Assembly: GCA_016764535.1 (NCBI GenBank)
Contig: JAESRR010000170.1
Location: forward strand, 17,199 to 22,643
Length of the DNA stretch: 5,445 nucleotides
Source: Cohaesibacteraceae bacterium
GTDB lineage: Bacteria > Pseudomonadota > Alphaproteobacteria > Rhizobiales > Cohaesibacteraceae
Direction: 5' to 3'
This document shows, in pieces, positions 5,431 to 5,445 of the stretch (within the stretch, counting starts at the first letter, position 1; each line of letters opens with the position of its first letter). The translations under genes were made by a program, and so were the position numbers. Below the pieces are notes generated by a model. It saw nothing but the letters and a program-made list of their open reading frames with translations. It did not search any database and was not told the DNA's origin.

Positions 5431-5445
5431 GTTTTGATCCTGCCG

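Noticed and set aside
1..5445. Defence system, mobile element, CRISPR or RNA genes
   Set aside because: No transposase, nuclease, integrase, array of repeats or tRNA-like fold was seen. The only multi-gene pattern is the regulator/DUF2306 pairing.

Overview
The window looks like ordinary chromosomal DNA from a mid-GC Gram-negative bacterium. An alphaproteobacterium is the best guess, from the style of the PdxA-family protein, the TetR subtype and the LuxR-type regulator. This is a judgement from protein flavour, not a computed classification. I see no tRNA, rRNA, CRISPR array, insertion sequence or phage gene.

Layout from left to right: the last 52 codons of an unidentified plus-strand gene (to 160); a convergent minus-strand gene for an unrecognised, probably exported protein (235-1278); a minus-strand TetR-family repressor (1390-2007); a short divergent control region carrying two near-identical 15-bp palindromes (2028-2042 and 2069-2085); a plus-strand six-helix membrane protein of the DUF2306 type (2098-2718); about 460 bases without a convincing gene but with two hairpins and frame-broken remnants (2719-3181); a LuxR-type helix-turn-helix regulator whose membrane-anchoring N-terminus lies in another frame (about 3046-3556); a second DUF2306 protein (3676-4308); a shared terminator; and a convergent minus-strand PdxA-family dehydrogenase (4429-5430).

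The centre of interest is 1390-4308: two paralogous DUF2306 membrane proteins, each next to a transcription regulator of a different family. The TetR protein probably binds the twin palindromes and controls both itself and the first DUF2306 gene. The LuxR-type protein reads toward the second DUF2306 gene and may control it, but a one-base disruption in a run of six A residues separates its DNA-binding part from its predicted membrane segment. What the DUF2306 proteins do is unknown. The PdxA-family enzyme at the right edge keeps its metal-binding histidines but seems to have lost two substrate-contact residues of classical PdxA, so it may not make vitamin B6.
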